From Strigamia acuminata (taxonomy: Eukaryota; Arthropoda; Chilopoda; Geophilomorpha; Linotaeniidae), in the NCBI GenBank assembly GCA_949358305.1, contig OX442318.1, positions 1,908,501-1,972,500 of the forward strand: a DNA stretch of 64,000 bases, in the 5' to 3' direction. The notes under the pieces were generated by a model. It was given only the letters and a program-made list of their open reading frames with translations. It did no database searches and was not told the DNA's origin. Shown here piece after piece: positions 10,959-22,362 of this stretch. The translations under genes and the position numbers were made by a program. Numbering within the stretch: position 1 is the first letter of the stretch; every line of letters starts with the position of its first letter.

Positions 10959-13900
10959 TTAAATGACATATTCAACAAGTGCAAAGAGCGAGAGACCGGT
11001 TAAAATAGCAAAAATTGATCCGATTTGACAGAGTAATTTCACAATGGTAATTGTTATCTGTTCTTCGATTTCTTCTCGGATGTTGCTATCAATACTGTAT
11101 TTTATTTCGTTAGATCGAGGAATATCTTGGTATATTATTGAAGGTAGGAATATTGTTTCTTCACAGCTCATCAAACAGTTACAGTTTTTCTGAGGATCTG
11201 TCCCGAATTGAACTTCAAAATACATTTTGACGGTTTGTTTAGCTGTCTCTTCAGTCAAGCAGAGTGGTAGCTTTATATTTTCCATAAACGGTAATCTAAT
11301 AGAAATATTATTTAAAGCATCCATCAATACAATTGTTAATGTACTACATGTCAGTTGCTAGTAATCAAGTTCTTAAAGAGTTTCAAAGTTTAGAATACCG
11401 GTTATTTTTGGAAAATTCTTATGGTTCTATAGACAGTAGCTGCATTCAAAAACTCTAAAACGTATGCAAAACTTGTTTCGTGTTTGTACGTGACGTCATT
11501 CCCATTGAATAACATGGGGCTACTGTAACAAAATATGCCAATCTTATCCATAGACTAACTAACCTGCATTTTAGTTGTTTTTGGTTTAATTTCTTTTCAT
11601 AACATCTTTCTTCACATTCTGAAACCAGTTCTTCCGCTTGACAGGGAGATTTTGGTGTATTTATTCGAATTAACTGAAAAGCACAAATCGATTAAGTAAC
11701 TCTGCTTTTTGATAATATGAATATTACCGTTTGACGTGAAAGATCGATTTGAACTTTACTGTTACGATGTATGTAATAAATATGTTTCAGGTGAAAAAAT
11801 TGATTTTGAGGCAAAATGAAGTTCTGTAATGATAACAATAAAAAAAACATCCGAATGATACGTGAATACACTCAATATCTCACTGGTTGATGCACATTGG
11901 ATGCGTGATAAGTCTTCGACTGAAATGTTATGGTGTTTTGGTTTGGAGTATACGGCAGATCAGCTATAGACATAGAAACATTAAAAAAGAAATTTTATTT
12001 TACTTTTAATTATTTATACCTTTTTTAAAAGCGGTGCATATTCCAAATACTGTTGACAACTCTGATACATTGGCAAATTGCAGGACTCGATGTTTTTTAT
12101 CGTACTGTAATGGGAAAAATAATTTTTCTGAATTAAAAGATACCGATTACACGAGGGAAAATTTAGAAATGGGTTTAATATAATCGTTGTCTTCTGACTC
12201 GCCATTTTCTATAACTGTAATAATAGCAATGTATAACACTGTACCGCTCACTCCTTTATATTAAAACCAGTCGACTCACAAAATCCTAATCCGTGCAGAC
12301 ATTTTATTTTTTCTGGGTGCCAGCTTACCTTTTGCCAGTTGTGGTGATGTCTGTATTCACCGTTGAAATTTGACGAGTCTTCCCATAATTTAAGTGTTTT
12401 GTTAGCAAATTGAGATAATGGATGTAGTAAATCAACGAGATTGTAGTTAAGATAATCAGCGTCAAGTTTTTTGGCCAATTTGATCTTTGCATCCATTATC
12501 TTGTCATTGTCTCGGCAATCGACAATGAGTGGGAAACGAATGGTGTCGTCTCTAACCAGAACAACAGTTTTGACGAATCGATAATCCAAATAAGAATTAA
12601 TTGAGTTGTAGACATTGCAAACCGAGATTATAATCAGAATTATTAACAGGATATTTCTCAGTTTATTGTTGAGAAACCCCCGATTTTGTCTTGTTTGCTT
12701 TCTTTTTAGAATTTTCTGGATTTTGACTTTCATCTTTGAATTTGATTTTCTTTTTCCGGTCAACTTGATGAAAGGGATTTTGCAGCAGTGGACGAATAAT
12801 TCGACGAGTGTCAAACAAGACATTCCGAAATAGAGTCCGATGTTGCCACCAATGTCACATAGTAAAGAGATTATGTCGTAGCAATAACGTTGATACAATG
12901 TCCTCACGTATTTATTAACGATGGCAACTTCGATGGTAGGCTGGGTACTCGGAATTTGATCGTACGTTATGCTTTGTTGCGTCACATCACATAAATCGAG
13001 ACATTTGCAGTATTCTATTACATCAGTATCTCGGATAAATTTGGTCCATTTCTTGTATTGTTCTCTTACATAGGTTTCATTGCATTTTGGTAGATGTCTT
13101 CCCTCGTAAAACGGATATCTAAAATTAAGTTTAGTTTAATCAAATTTATTTTTTTAGGAGATTAATAATGAAAAAATTCACGAGAACACGAAGAACACAA
13201 ATTGTGATATTTTACTAACAAATTCAGTAAATAATTCCCAAACCGTTTTAGATGTTTATTTAGTAAAATGACTGCCAGGGTATAGTATTTTGGGGGAAAT
13301 CCAATTACGACATTCTCCTTAGAGGTCATCTTCAAGGTCATTCATATTGTAACTCGAGAACCGTGACAGATAGAGAGAAAACGTGAATTAGAAAGTTGTA
13401 GAACATCATCTAATTAGTCTAGAACTGTTCTTAAAAAAAATATCTCCTGCTGAAAAGTTTTGAGAAAAAAGGGTTTGAAACGTTAGTCTACTCAGCTTTG
13501 TAACTCAGCTTTGTAACTCAGCTTTGTAACCTAAAACTATTGAGGCAACCAAGCTAATCCTCAATTAGGACACTTTATTGGGTCATACTTGTAAGTAGAA
13601 GAGAGGAAACAAAAAAGAAAGGAAATAATTTATTTTAGAAATACATTCCAACATGATAGTTTTAGGTTACAAAGCTGAGTAGACAAACGTTTCAAACCTT
13701 TTTTTCTCAAAACTTTTCAGGAAGAGAGAATTTTTTTAAGAACAGTTGAAAATGACCTCTGAGGTCAAGTTGGATGTTATAATTGGATTTCCCCCAACCT
13801 TGACAATCATTTTGCTAAATCAACATCTAAAACGGTTTGGGAATTATTTACTGTGAACCAGACTTTCTGAACCACCCTGTATATAGAATGCATGAAGAAT

Positions 13901-15300
13901 GTATTCTCCAACTAATTGGAGAACACCATGTTAAATTTTTTTGTTATAACAAACTTTTGCTATTATGAACCAATTTGCGATATTTTTTTAACTATTGCGT
14001 AACCCTTTTGTACCTTGCACTGATACTTTTTGCTTGCAGACGTAAGAGTATTGCCAGTCATTTTGTAAAGATATGATTGCATACGTACCTGCAATTAATG
14101 TTTTCCAGGAGACATCGATGAAAACAGTCGTGTAAATTGTTATCGCAAGGATTTCGCTTTGTGTTGATGAAGTGATACTAAAAACGAATTAGATTACAGT
14201 GGGTTTTTTTTTTTACAAAGAATTGTCATGTGTTTTTCTTACTTTTTGGAAATTAGTTGTTGCTAGATATTTATTTTCTGATTGACGTCCATGTGCATGT
14301 AACGACATGTACAGTCCATCATCATAATGAAAATGATATTTGATCGGTGATGTATCTATTACTCCCTGAAAAAGTAATCAGCAAATAAATAGTTAAAATT
14401 AGTGAGAAAAATACAGAAGGCAAAAGTTTAAGAAGTAAAAATGTTTCATTCAACAAAGTATGTGGTGATTAAGCCAAAATGAAGGTTTCCAAATTTGCCT
14501 ATAGCCAGCTGTATGCATATTGCAAAGATAAAAATTTAAGTTTTGGACGAATTAAAAAACTTACATAATATTCGTTGCAGCTTTTTGGGAATTTCAGTTT
14601 GATCACCATCTTGTAATTAACATCTCCATACGGAAGCCGCAATGCTAAACAAAAATGAAATTAGAAACGATAAATGTAGATCAATGTTTTGTGCTGACTT
14701 ACAACTTGAAACTTGAGCAGTTGGTTGCATAATGGAATCGTAATTTACAATTGTCAGATTAATGTGTGATTTTCCCTGCAAAAATGTGCTTGTTTATTTG
14801 TTTTCCACAAATATCCAGGTGTAGAGGTTTACCATTTTGAAATAGGCTTCAGTTATGTAACTGGGAATACTCAGAAGTTTGATGGAATCATCAAAGTTCT
14901 GATTTGGGCTAGTTGGCACTCTTGGCAGTCTCCATAAAGCATCACATGAATTTTTCTCGTAGTAATCGTTATATTCTTGAGTTGTTATTGGAAAAATATA
15001 AACATAAGGATAAGAACCATAGGTTGTTTCTATTAAGTGCGCATCAACAGTTGTTGGTTCATTCATGAAAAACAATACTCGAGCTGTAGTTTGGTAAACA
15101 CACACAGTCAAATTGACTATGAGTAATGTGAAAAGCAGAACAGAGAGGATTTTTTTCTTCTTTGTAATGGTTGTCATAGATTTAATGAATGCTGGTATCT
15201 GTGGTTGCTTTGCCACAATGCTGGCAACGAGTCGTTGCAGCTTCCGTCTCCTAAGTTGTTGAATTCGGCCAACTGGTTGATTTGATCTGTAGCCATCCAT
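10959..15300 (-). CDS. DEG/ENaC gene 2: two fused channel subunits, 776 aa, 11 exons (best intact copy)
   Basis: Exons (minus): 15300-14833, 14775-14703, 14644-14565, 14365-14243, 14177-14089, 13118-12329, 12104-12020, 11963-11884, 11823-11728, 11673-11564, 11295-10959; sum 2331 nt = 777 codons with stop, all GT-AG. Approximate residues: TM1 51-69, FPAVTIC-like YPYVYIF 97-103, C-x-C-x3-C 315-321, TM2 358-388 with GMS 376-378, basic linker 391-433, second TM1 434-451, FPLIVDC 473-479, second TM2 749-776 with GLS 765-767. The protein ends nine residues after the second filter, so it has almost no cytoplasmic tail. Each half is about 390 aa, short for a DEG/ENaC subunit (commonly 450-600). The HG gating motif normally before TM1 is not visible in either half. 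Intron phases run 0,1,0,0,2 and then 0,1,0,0,2 again. Partner, ligand and stoichiometry are unknown. Confidence 0.9.
13225..13853. mobile_element. Foldback element in intron 5 of DEG/ENaC gene 2
   Basis: 629 bp with arms of more than 70 bp, near-perfect at their ends (CAGTAAATAATTCCC and complement), pairing almost throughout (AAACGGTTT and GGGGGAAATCC blocks). A 13-bp unit AACTCAGCTTTGT is repeated three times near 13491-13530, and a single related copy lies in the opposite arm. Confidence 0.75.
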
Positions 15301-15365
15301 CGTGTATTTTTCTCAAATAGCTATTTTGTATCAATTATACAAGTAATAATTAATTTTGATGTTAG

Positions 15366-15887
15366 TACACAGTTTGCGCCATGCACTTTTCCCTTATAAT
15401 TATGACAATTTTTACAATAATTTTAGTATAAGGTAAAAGTGTTAGAGTTTGGATTGTGGTTGAAGGTTTTTGTTATTGTTATGGTTACAAAAGTAGACTT
15501 AACTTTATACATGTCACCTAATTGCTGAAACTTGAATCATCTTGTTAGCATAAAAAGAGAGAATTCCTGTTTTTAACTGTTTCAATACGATACTGCAACT
15601 TTATTATTGTAAATTTAAATGAATTAAAAGTCAAACCAATTAGATAAACCATAACATGTACTCCGCGTGTGAATGAAGCGGAGAATTCAAAATGGCTCCA
15701 TAGAAGGTCATTGCTAATCCAAATTTTTAGTCAGTGATGTAAATAGTGGAAAACTACCGGATTGGCTACGCTATTTTCAGTTATAGTGTAAGCACTGGTA
15801 GAGTTATAAGTTTTCCACTATACAAATACTTATTATAAACATTGCAAGGGTTTTAATAAGGGAAAAGTACCTGCCGCAAACTGTGTA
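15366..15887. mobile_element. MITE 66 bp upstream of the DEG/ENaC gene 2 start
   Basis: 522 bp with inverted termini TACACAGTTTGCG. The corresponding site upstream of gene 4 (near 54601-54615) is empty, which proves insertion. It separates the start codon from most of the ancestral upstream DNA. Confidence 0.7.
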
Positions 15888-16011
15888 TTAACAGCATTTT
15901 TACATTAATAAAAGCGTCAGTAATATTTGTTTTTAATACATAAGTTGGAAGATAAATAAGTTTTAATAGAGTAGGAAATATTATGTACTTTGAATTAAAA
16001 ATTGAACCTAG

Positions 16012-16512
16012 TAGTGAGTTTGCGGTTACAAGCTCATAATTATAAAAATGGACTTATAAGATAACGTAACTCCTCAACTTTTACACTATTTTGTAAAATA
16101 AGGGAGCCAATCAGATCGCTTAACACTATTTGAAGCTCCTCCTACTATTGCAAATGGCGGCTGATGGTGCTGATGGAAATTCAAAATGGCTGCCTGACCT
16201 GTTTCAACATTCAGCCTCAATCACAATTTCTTTCTACCATCGAAGGATAGAAACAACTAAAATCATTCCAGGTAAGCAAATAAATAAACTGGAAGGCAAT
16301 TTCATGTCTGAAAACTGTCAAATTAGTAAAACTACAGATTTTCATTTTCTTTTGCATAGGGATTTGTTCTACCATTACATGGTATTTATAAGTATAATTT
16401 ATAAAATATATTTATTGTACCGTAAGTGCTTATTTCAAGAAGGAATTATAATTATAATTATGAGCTTGTAACTCATAATTATAAGGAATAATTGGCAACC
16501 GCAAACTCACTA
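16012..16512. mobile_element. MITE upstream of DEG/ENaC gene 2
   Basis: 501 bp with inverted termini TAGTGAGTTTGCGGTT. Absent from the matching upstream region of gene 4 (near 54905). Internal TTATAATTATGA motifs resemble those of 15366-15887. An open frame at 16130-16471 is not supported as a gene. Confidence 0.65.
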
Positions 16513-17000
16513 ATATATTCAAAACAAACCTGTTGATTGCTATAAGGAAACTGGCCTGCTTGGTGGTTAGTCAGAATCAAGTGAAAGCTCGGATCGCATT
16601 ATCGCTTACTGTATGCTTGTCCTTGAGTTGTGATGTGCTGAAGCGACTGTCACAAGTAAGTGTGGAACAGAGTATAATTAGTGCAAATTACTCGTTAGTA
16701 GTTTGCGACAAACACGTTTAAATGACTCACTATAAACACAACTGCTTCAATTTTTCTTAACTGCACCATTTCAGAGTTGATCTGTATTTTGCGTGCTGAA
16801 ATTGATTGATGATTGCTAATAGCTCTCAATTATTTTAAATAGAGAACTTTAATAATACTATTTGTTGTTGTAGTTAGAAAAGTGCGTGCAGATCTAATTT
16901 TTTTTCCTCAACACAGTCTGGTATGTAAAAGTGCCACTTATTTGTTAATTAAATTGGATTGTTGGACTGTAAAACAACATATAAATGGGTTTATTCTACT
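16513..17000. repeat. Shared upstream flank of the DEG/ENaC genes (gene 2 copy)
   Basis: Matches 54905-55370 upstream of gene 4 and, in part, 35926-36030. It shows that the tandem unit included at least 1 kb of 5' flank. A promoter may lie here, but no clear TATA/initiator set was identified. From 17000 to 17700 nothing recognisable was found apart from a small inverted repeat near 17220. Confidence 0.55.
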
Positions 17001-17730
17001 TGAATACTTCGCTCATATCGAGCAGACGTCGGAACACGGTTGGCAAGCGCCCAAAAGTAAACAACAACTATAAGCGCGCTTATTTCTGGAAATAGGTTTT
17101 GTTAACGGATCCGCCAACATTTGCGTCAAATCGCATAGCAACATGCTTTTATTTCTTTAATAAATCAGTCAACTACGAAATCCCAGCCAGTATAGTTGTC
17201 TTGTTTCTTCTGGGGCTCAACTATAGTTGGCCCCCGACCAAACATCATAATGAAGCCAGCCCAGGCTGTTAGTGATAGCAGATTTATCACATTGGCGCAG
17301 TCGACAGGATCTACAACAAAAACCTGTGCAGGATTTACGATTTCAAATTCAAGATGGAGGCGCACGAGCGTTTAGGAACGGATGAATTTGACTTTTTGGG
17401 TCGTGTATCATCGCGTCGCTAGTCAAGTGAATCAAGTAGAATTTTGGATCGAGTGGGTGACCCGATAAAGTGGGAGTGGTTTGCCTTGGTGGCCTAGTTC
17501 GTTCCAATCGCGACACAAACGTTTTCCGCGTTCTGCTCTCGTTTGCTCATCGAACATCGAACGACCACGGTCCGCCCATCGAACATCCCATGGCGTTTCA
17601 GAATCTTTGTGAATTTCCAATGACAAATATAGAAAAACGTAAATGGCCATCAATTTTGGGAAAGCTACTAATTTTGATATTATTTGTAATATTTGTGCTA
17701 ATTTATTGTTTGTTTTCTGCTCGTTTTTAG

Positions 17731-17878
17731 TGGATTATGTGAATTATCGTGCACCATCTGGTGGTAACCATGATGCGGTAATGAAGTGAAGGCATTGTGA
17801 CGAGACACAGGATTGAGATTGGGACGATTAAATTTAACATTTCAGGCCCAGACTGCCAAATTTCAGCCATTGAATAAG
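17731..17878 (+). other. Exon-like conserved non-coding module, copy 3
   Basis: CGTTTTTAG upstream and AAG|GTAATT downstream; carries the GATTATGTGAATTATCG and ATGATGCGGTAATGAAGTG blocks. Confidence 0.45.
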
Positions 17879-18049
17879 GTAATTGGTTTTCTTTTTTTCA
17901 TTTTTGCATTTAAACTAATATTGTAAAGATTGAAATTCTTTACCAATAGTTTGTTAGTTGATTGTTATTAGTTTGGAATTGTCAGTTGGATTGACGAGGA
18001 AATGAGGAGACGTGTAACAACTTGTATTTTGTCTATTGTTAAGTTTATT

Positions 18050-19096
18050 TTTACAATTTACACGGTATGTCAAACAACACCAACACCAATATTTTTTTAT
18101 TCGTCAAGATTTCTTTCTTAAATGTCTCTGTAAACATAGGGATACATTATTTCATCGATGGATTGGAGATTTCCAACCTTTCACATCCCCAAACCAACAC
18201 TGATGTAGAGTGTCTTACTGTTGGCAAAATTCAAGTTGTTTTGTACAAAACCAATTAAATTTTGACACAAAATTACGAGGAGTGATAAAAGCAAGGTTTA
18301 ACTATTTGTCAAATAATAGAAATGGGTGTTTAAATTAGTCACAACAGCATTTACCTCAACTGTCTACAGTCAACAGTAAAACAGTCTACATCAGTGTTGG
18401 TTTGGGAATACAAAAGGTTGGCAATCTCCAATCCATCGATGAAATAAGGTATCCCTATGTGTACAGAGACATTTTAGAAAGGAATCTTGGTAAACAAAAA
18501 AATATTGGTGTTGGTTGTAACTACAGCAGGACAACAACCAAAATCACAAGAAAATTTGTGCAAGAGTATTTCACACCAAAAACAAAAATCAGACAACTTT
18601 AATGGCCTTCTCAGTTATTTTAACCTTAATCCAATTGAACATTTATGAGATAATTTCTTGATTTGGAACAAAAAGTTGCTCTTACAGTTCTAGAAAAAAC
18701 ATTACATGGTTGAAATTAGCAATTTTTGAAGATTGGTGTAAAATATCTCCATCAGTAGTGCTACTGAAATTGTTTGAAAGTATGGCTGAATGATTGAAAG
18801 CAATACTACAGGCTAAAGGAGGGCCAACAAAGCCTTAGCAGACATTGTTATAAGGTTTCTCATGGTAAAGAGAGTTTGTAAACTTACTTTTGCCTCTTAC
18901 TTTTTGATGTCACTTCACAAAAAACTTTTTTTTTCAGAAACAAATGGATAGATTTTGATAAAATTTTAGGTGAATAAAGTAGGATGTTGTACAAGCATCC
19001 AGTTAAAATTTCATTAATTTTCCGCTCTTTTTTCTCGAGATACAGCCGGGAGAATCAACATGGAGCGTTTGTAAACTTACTTTTGCCCCCCACTGC
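18050..19096 (+). pseudogene. Decayed Tc1-like transposon with transposase remnant
   Basis: Frame pieces at 18402-18680 resemble a Tc1 transposase: a region like GN-LQ-ID...YRDILERNL, then FVQEYF, then a degenerate WPSQ...LNPIEHL block at about 18602-18650 (catalytic DDE region) with in-frame stops. The right end carries a terminus typical of Tc1 elements (CAGTGGGGGGCAAAAGTAAG, read from the minus strand near 19096). The 18066-18240 stretch is an inverted copy of 18370-18530, so the relic is internally rearranged. Confidence 0.6.
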
Positions 19097-19440
19097 ATTA
19101 TGGTCCCTAAAATACAGTATATGCATCTGAAGGTTTCTCCAGTTCATATACATACTGCACTCCCACAACAGATTTCTTGTTATCTGGCAGGAAACATATT
19201 AAATGAAACAAAATTTAATTAAAGGGATTTACTAAAAGACAATAGTAAAGAAAGCATTTGATACAAAAACTACTAGTATCTTCCATTTGTCTGTTTAAGC
19301 AGTCTAACTGCAAAGACATGCTAAGCTTGTATAAATAAAATGAAGAATTATCAATTTGGAATGTTTGCAATACGAAATAGTTAAAAGCTAAAATGAAGAT
19401 GGTTTGGGGTTCAGTGCATTTTATATTGTTAGTTTTGCAA

Positions 19441-19719
19441 TTAAATGATATATTCAACGAGTCCAAAGAGCGAGAGACCGGTTAAAATACCAAAAATCGA
19501 TCCGATTTGACAGAGTAATTTCACAAGGGAAATTTCTTTCTGTTCTTCGATCACTTCTTGGATGTTGCTATCAATACTGTATTTTATTTCGTCAGGTCGA
19601 GGAATATCTTCGTATATTACTGAAGGTATGAATATTGTTTGTTCACAAGTCATCAAATATTTACAGTCTTTCTGAAGATCTGTCCCGAATTGAACTTCAA
19701 AATACATTTTGATAGTTTG
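19441..19719 (-). pseudogene. Orphan last exon of a DEG/ENaC gene copy
   Basis: The 88-codon frame matches the 3' part of exon 11 of genes 2-4: C-x-C-like region, then the second TM2 with a GLS filter and stop. Homology ends abruptly at about 19719, where DNA like that at 1345-1760 begins. The 5' part of exon 11 and its splice acceptor are missing, so this is a fragment, although the reading frame is still open. Confidence 0.75.
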
Positions 19720-19739
19720 TGAATTTTTCAGATGTCAAT

Positions 19740-21120
19740 TTATTTGATTGGCTTTCTGTACTTACAGTTTTAAGTTGCGCTTTGTGGATTCGCAGCACTC
19801 GTTTTGTTCGTATTGCACTGCAATGCACTGTATTGATGTTGTCTGTTGGAAGAGTAATTTAAAATTAATGACAACTTAAATAAATTATCACAATAATTGA
19901 AGACTTGATTATAACTAATCTCCAGTTGAATGTCAGAAAAGCAACCATTAAAATGTTTTGAAAGACGTTCGCCAGACAAAATAATGATTTTTAATAACTA
20001 TGTTCACATTTCTTCCGCGAACATGTTGAAAATTTTTATTGCCATTTTTGGTGTCAACATATTCAACAAATGGTGAATCAACTAACGTTTGTGAAATTTT
20101 TTTGCGGTTTTTGTGAAAAAATTAATTTTAGGTTTCTGCTGAATTATTTTGTGTTATAAATGTATATTTATTACGGTTTACTTATATTATGAGGTCATTT
20201 GTTTTTTCCAAACATTTTTAAATTTAACATTTTTAAGTTGTGGCAAATTATGTTATTGAACAGTGCAAACAAAATTGGTGGTTGGTGACTAAACTCGCAA
20301 AGAGAAGATGAGTACACACGTCTTCTGAGTATTTTGCCAATGGTGCTTTGTTACAATAATGGAGAGAAAAATTAGTTTCAAATATTTATAAAAATGTACG
20401 GAGTATTAATATTTGGATAACTTGAGTCAACATTTGAGAAATTTGAAAAATTGTAGGAAATTGGAGAAATCTGTAAAAAAAAATTAGGAAATTTGAGAAA
20501 TTTTTCAAAAATTGTAGGAAATTTGAGAAGTTTTTGAAAAATGGTGATACATTAACATTTTTTTATGCCACAATTTGGAGAAAAATATTACCAATATTAA
20601 AATGTGCATTTAAAAGTTAGTCAAATAGATAGTGAAACAGTTTAGTAGCTGGGGCCATGAGTTAACCTAAAACTATTACATTGAGATGAAACAACAAGAA
20701 TTCATTTTACAATTTAGTTCACTGAGATGAAATACATTTAAAGTGTTTGAAATTTCGTTCAAGGCTGAGGTTTAAATGACTTTGTCATTGAAACTAGTTA
20801 TTCGTGTGCTTTTAGTAAGCGACTTGCATTGATTGAGCCGCAGCATCTGTTTTTGCATAAATCATTACGCAATAGCTTTTTCTTTGTTTTGTTTTTAAAA
20901 CTACTAAAGTTGCAATGTTGAAAACGAGTCAATGTTGTGTTAATTATTCACAACTGCTACTACTTAACTCTACTCTTTTGAATTTCTTTTTGGGATTAAG
21001 TGTTTTACAAATTTCAAATTAGTTGTTCTAAATTGGTGTCTTTTGCTGCAATTAACGAAAATCATGCAATTATGCAGAGAATGCTTTCTCATGTTACTTT
21101 TTACTTATATTTTCAATGCT
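19740..21120. other. Intergenic; downstream flank of DEG/ENaC gene 3
   Basis: 19740-20120 repeats 1345-1760; 20640-21120 is the downstream flank also present at 38000-38160 and 63590-64000. A GAAATTTGAGAAATTT-type simple repeat lies at 20430-20545. No gene. Confidence 0.5.
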
Positions 21121-21126
21121 TTTATT
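21121..21126 (-). promoter_or_regulatory. Possible poly(A) signal of DEG/ENaC gene 3
   Basis: AATAAA on the minus strand about 90 nt past the gene 3 stop codon. In this AT-rich DNA chance hexamers are common. Confidence 0.3.
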
Positions 21127-21624
21127 AAATACCAGTATAATGTGCGTGGAAAGTGAAAATGTAGAATTATATATACGATTGAAAAGTTGCAGAGTGGTTT
21201 TGTTGACTTTTGGATTAAATGAAATATTCGACAAGAGAAAATATTGAGAGACCGGTCAAAATACCAAAAATCGATCCGATTTGACAGAGTAATTTGACAA
21301 TGGAAATTTCTTTCTGTTCTTCGATTACTTCTCGGATGTTGCTATCAATACTGTATTTTATTTCGTTATGGTCTCGAGGAATATCTTGGTATATTATTGA
21401 AGGTAGGAATATTGTTTGTTCACAGCTCATCAAACATTGACAGTCTTTCTGAGGATCTGTCCCCAATTGAAGTTCAAAATACATTTTGACGGTTTGTTTA
21501 GCTGTTTCTTGAGTCATGCAAAGGGGTAGTTTTCTATTTTCCATAAATGGTAATCTAATAGAAATATCAATTGTTAATGTACTACATGTCAGTTGTCAGT
21601 AATCAAGTTCTTAAGGAGTTTCAA

Positions 21625-22320
21625 CGGTAACACTGACTTCAGCGACGCAAGTTTTAGCGAATTGTTAAAAATTTCGTTCACTTTAGCGACCGCCACTTTA
21701 GCTATGCATACTTTTATGCATATCTGAAATGCGGTATGTTTTAGCGAATTCACGATTTAGCGACGGGTACATTTTAGCGACGTACCTGAAGTTAAAAACG
21801 CTAATTTATTTTCACATAATTTGTCACGGTGTATTGCCGACGCTGTATATTGTGTCGCGCTAGGTGTGCGGTCCTCGTTACTTTGGGTTAGAATTTCTGT
21901 TTGCTTTTTTTGCAAGTGCACTTTTACTTCTGTTGACCATGTGACAAAAAAACAAATTTTTCCATGTCAACAAGAATGACAACAAACGCTATAGTTTGCT
22001 GCTTGGGCTGAACACCTGAACAGAGGATGTTTTGTTGTGTTTCATTAGCAGCAACTTGTAAGGAATACTGGATGCTTTTGCCAACAGATATAAAAGGTGT
22101 GGACACCTGTCCACTGTCAGGAATCTTTATTGATTTTTAGGTATTTAGATTTTTAGATTTTTAGGCAACACTCAAGCTGGAAAACAATCATTTTGGGGGA
22201 TCATTTTAGCGACCTCCACTTTAGCAACAGATACACTTTAGCGACGCCTGTAGACGCTAAAGTGTATCTGTTGCTAAAGTCAATGTCGCTAAAATCGCGT
22301 CGCTATAGCGACCCATTCTC
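21625..22320. mobile_element. Motif-array element B (8-bp duplication AGTTTCAA)
   Basis: 696 bp in intron 10 of DEG/ENaC gene 3, starting CGGT like element A and rich in TTTAGCGAC motifs, inverted near the right end. AGTTTCAA at 21617-21624 and 22321-22328. Genes 2 and 4 show the empty site, a single GAGTTTCAAA. Contains a perfect 25-bp hairpin at 22219-22279. Confidence 0.7.
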
Positions 22321-22362
22321 AGTTTCAAATATTGACGTATCGTATTTTGCGGACGATAAGAT

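Noticed and set aside
16130-16471. 113-codon ORF with an Ala/Asp-rich N terminus
   Set aside because: Inside a MITE with clear inverted ends; hydrophobic AT-rich translation, no known domain.
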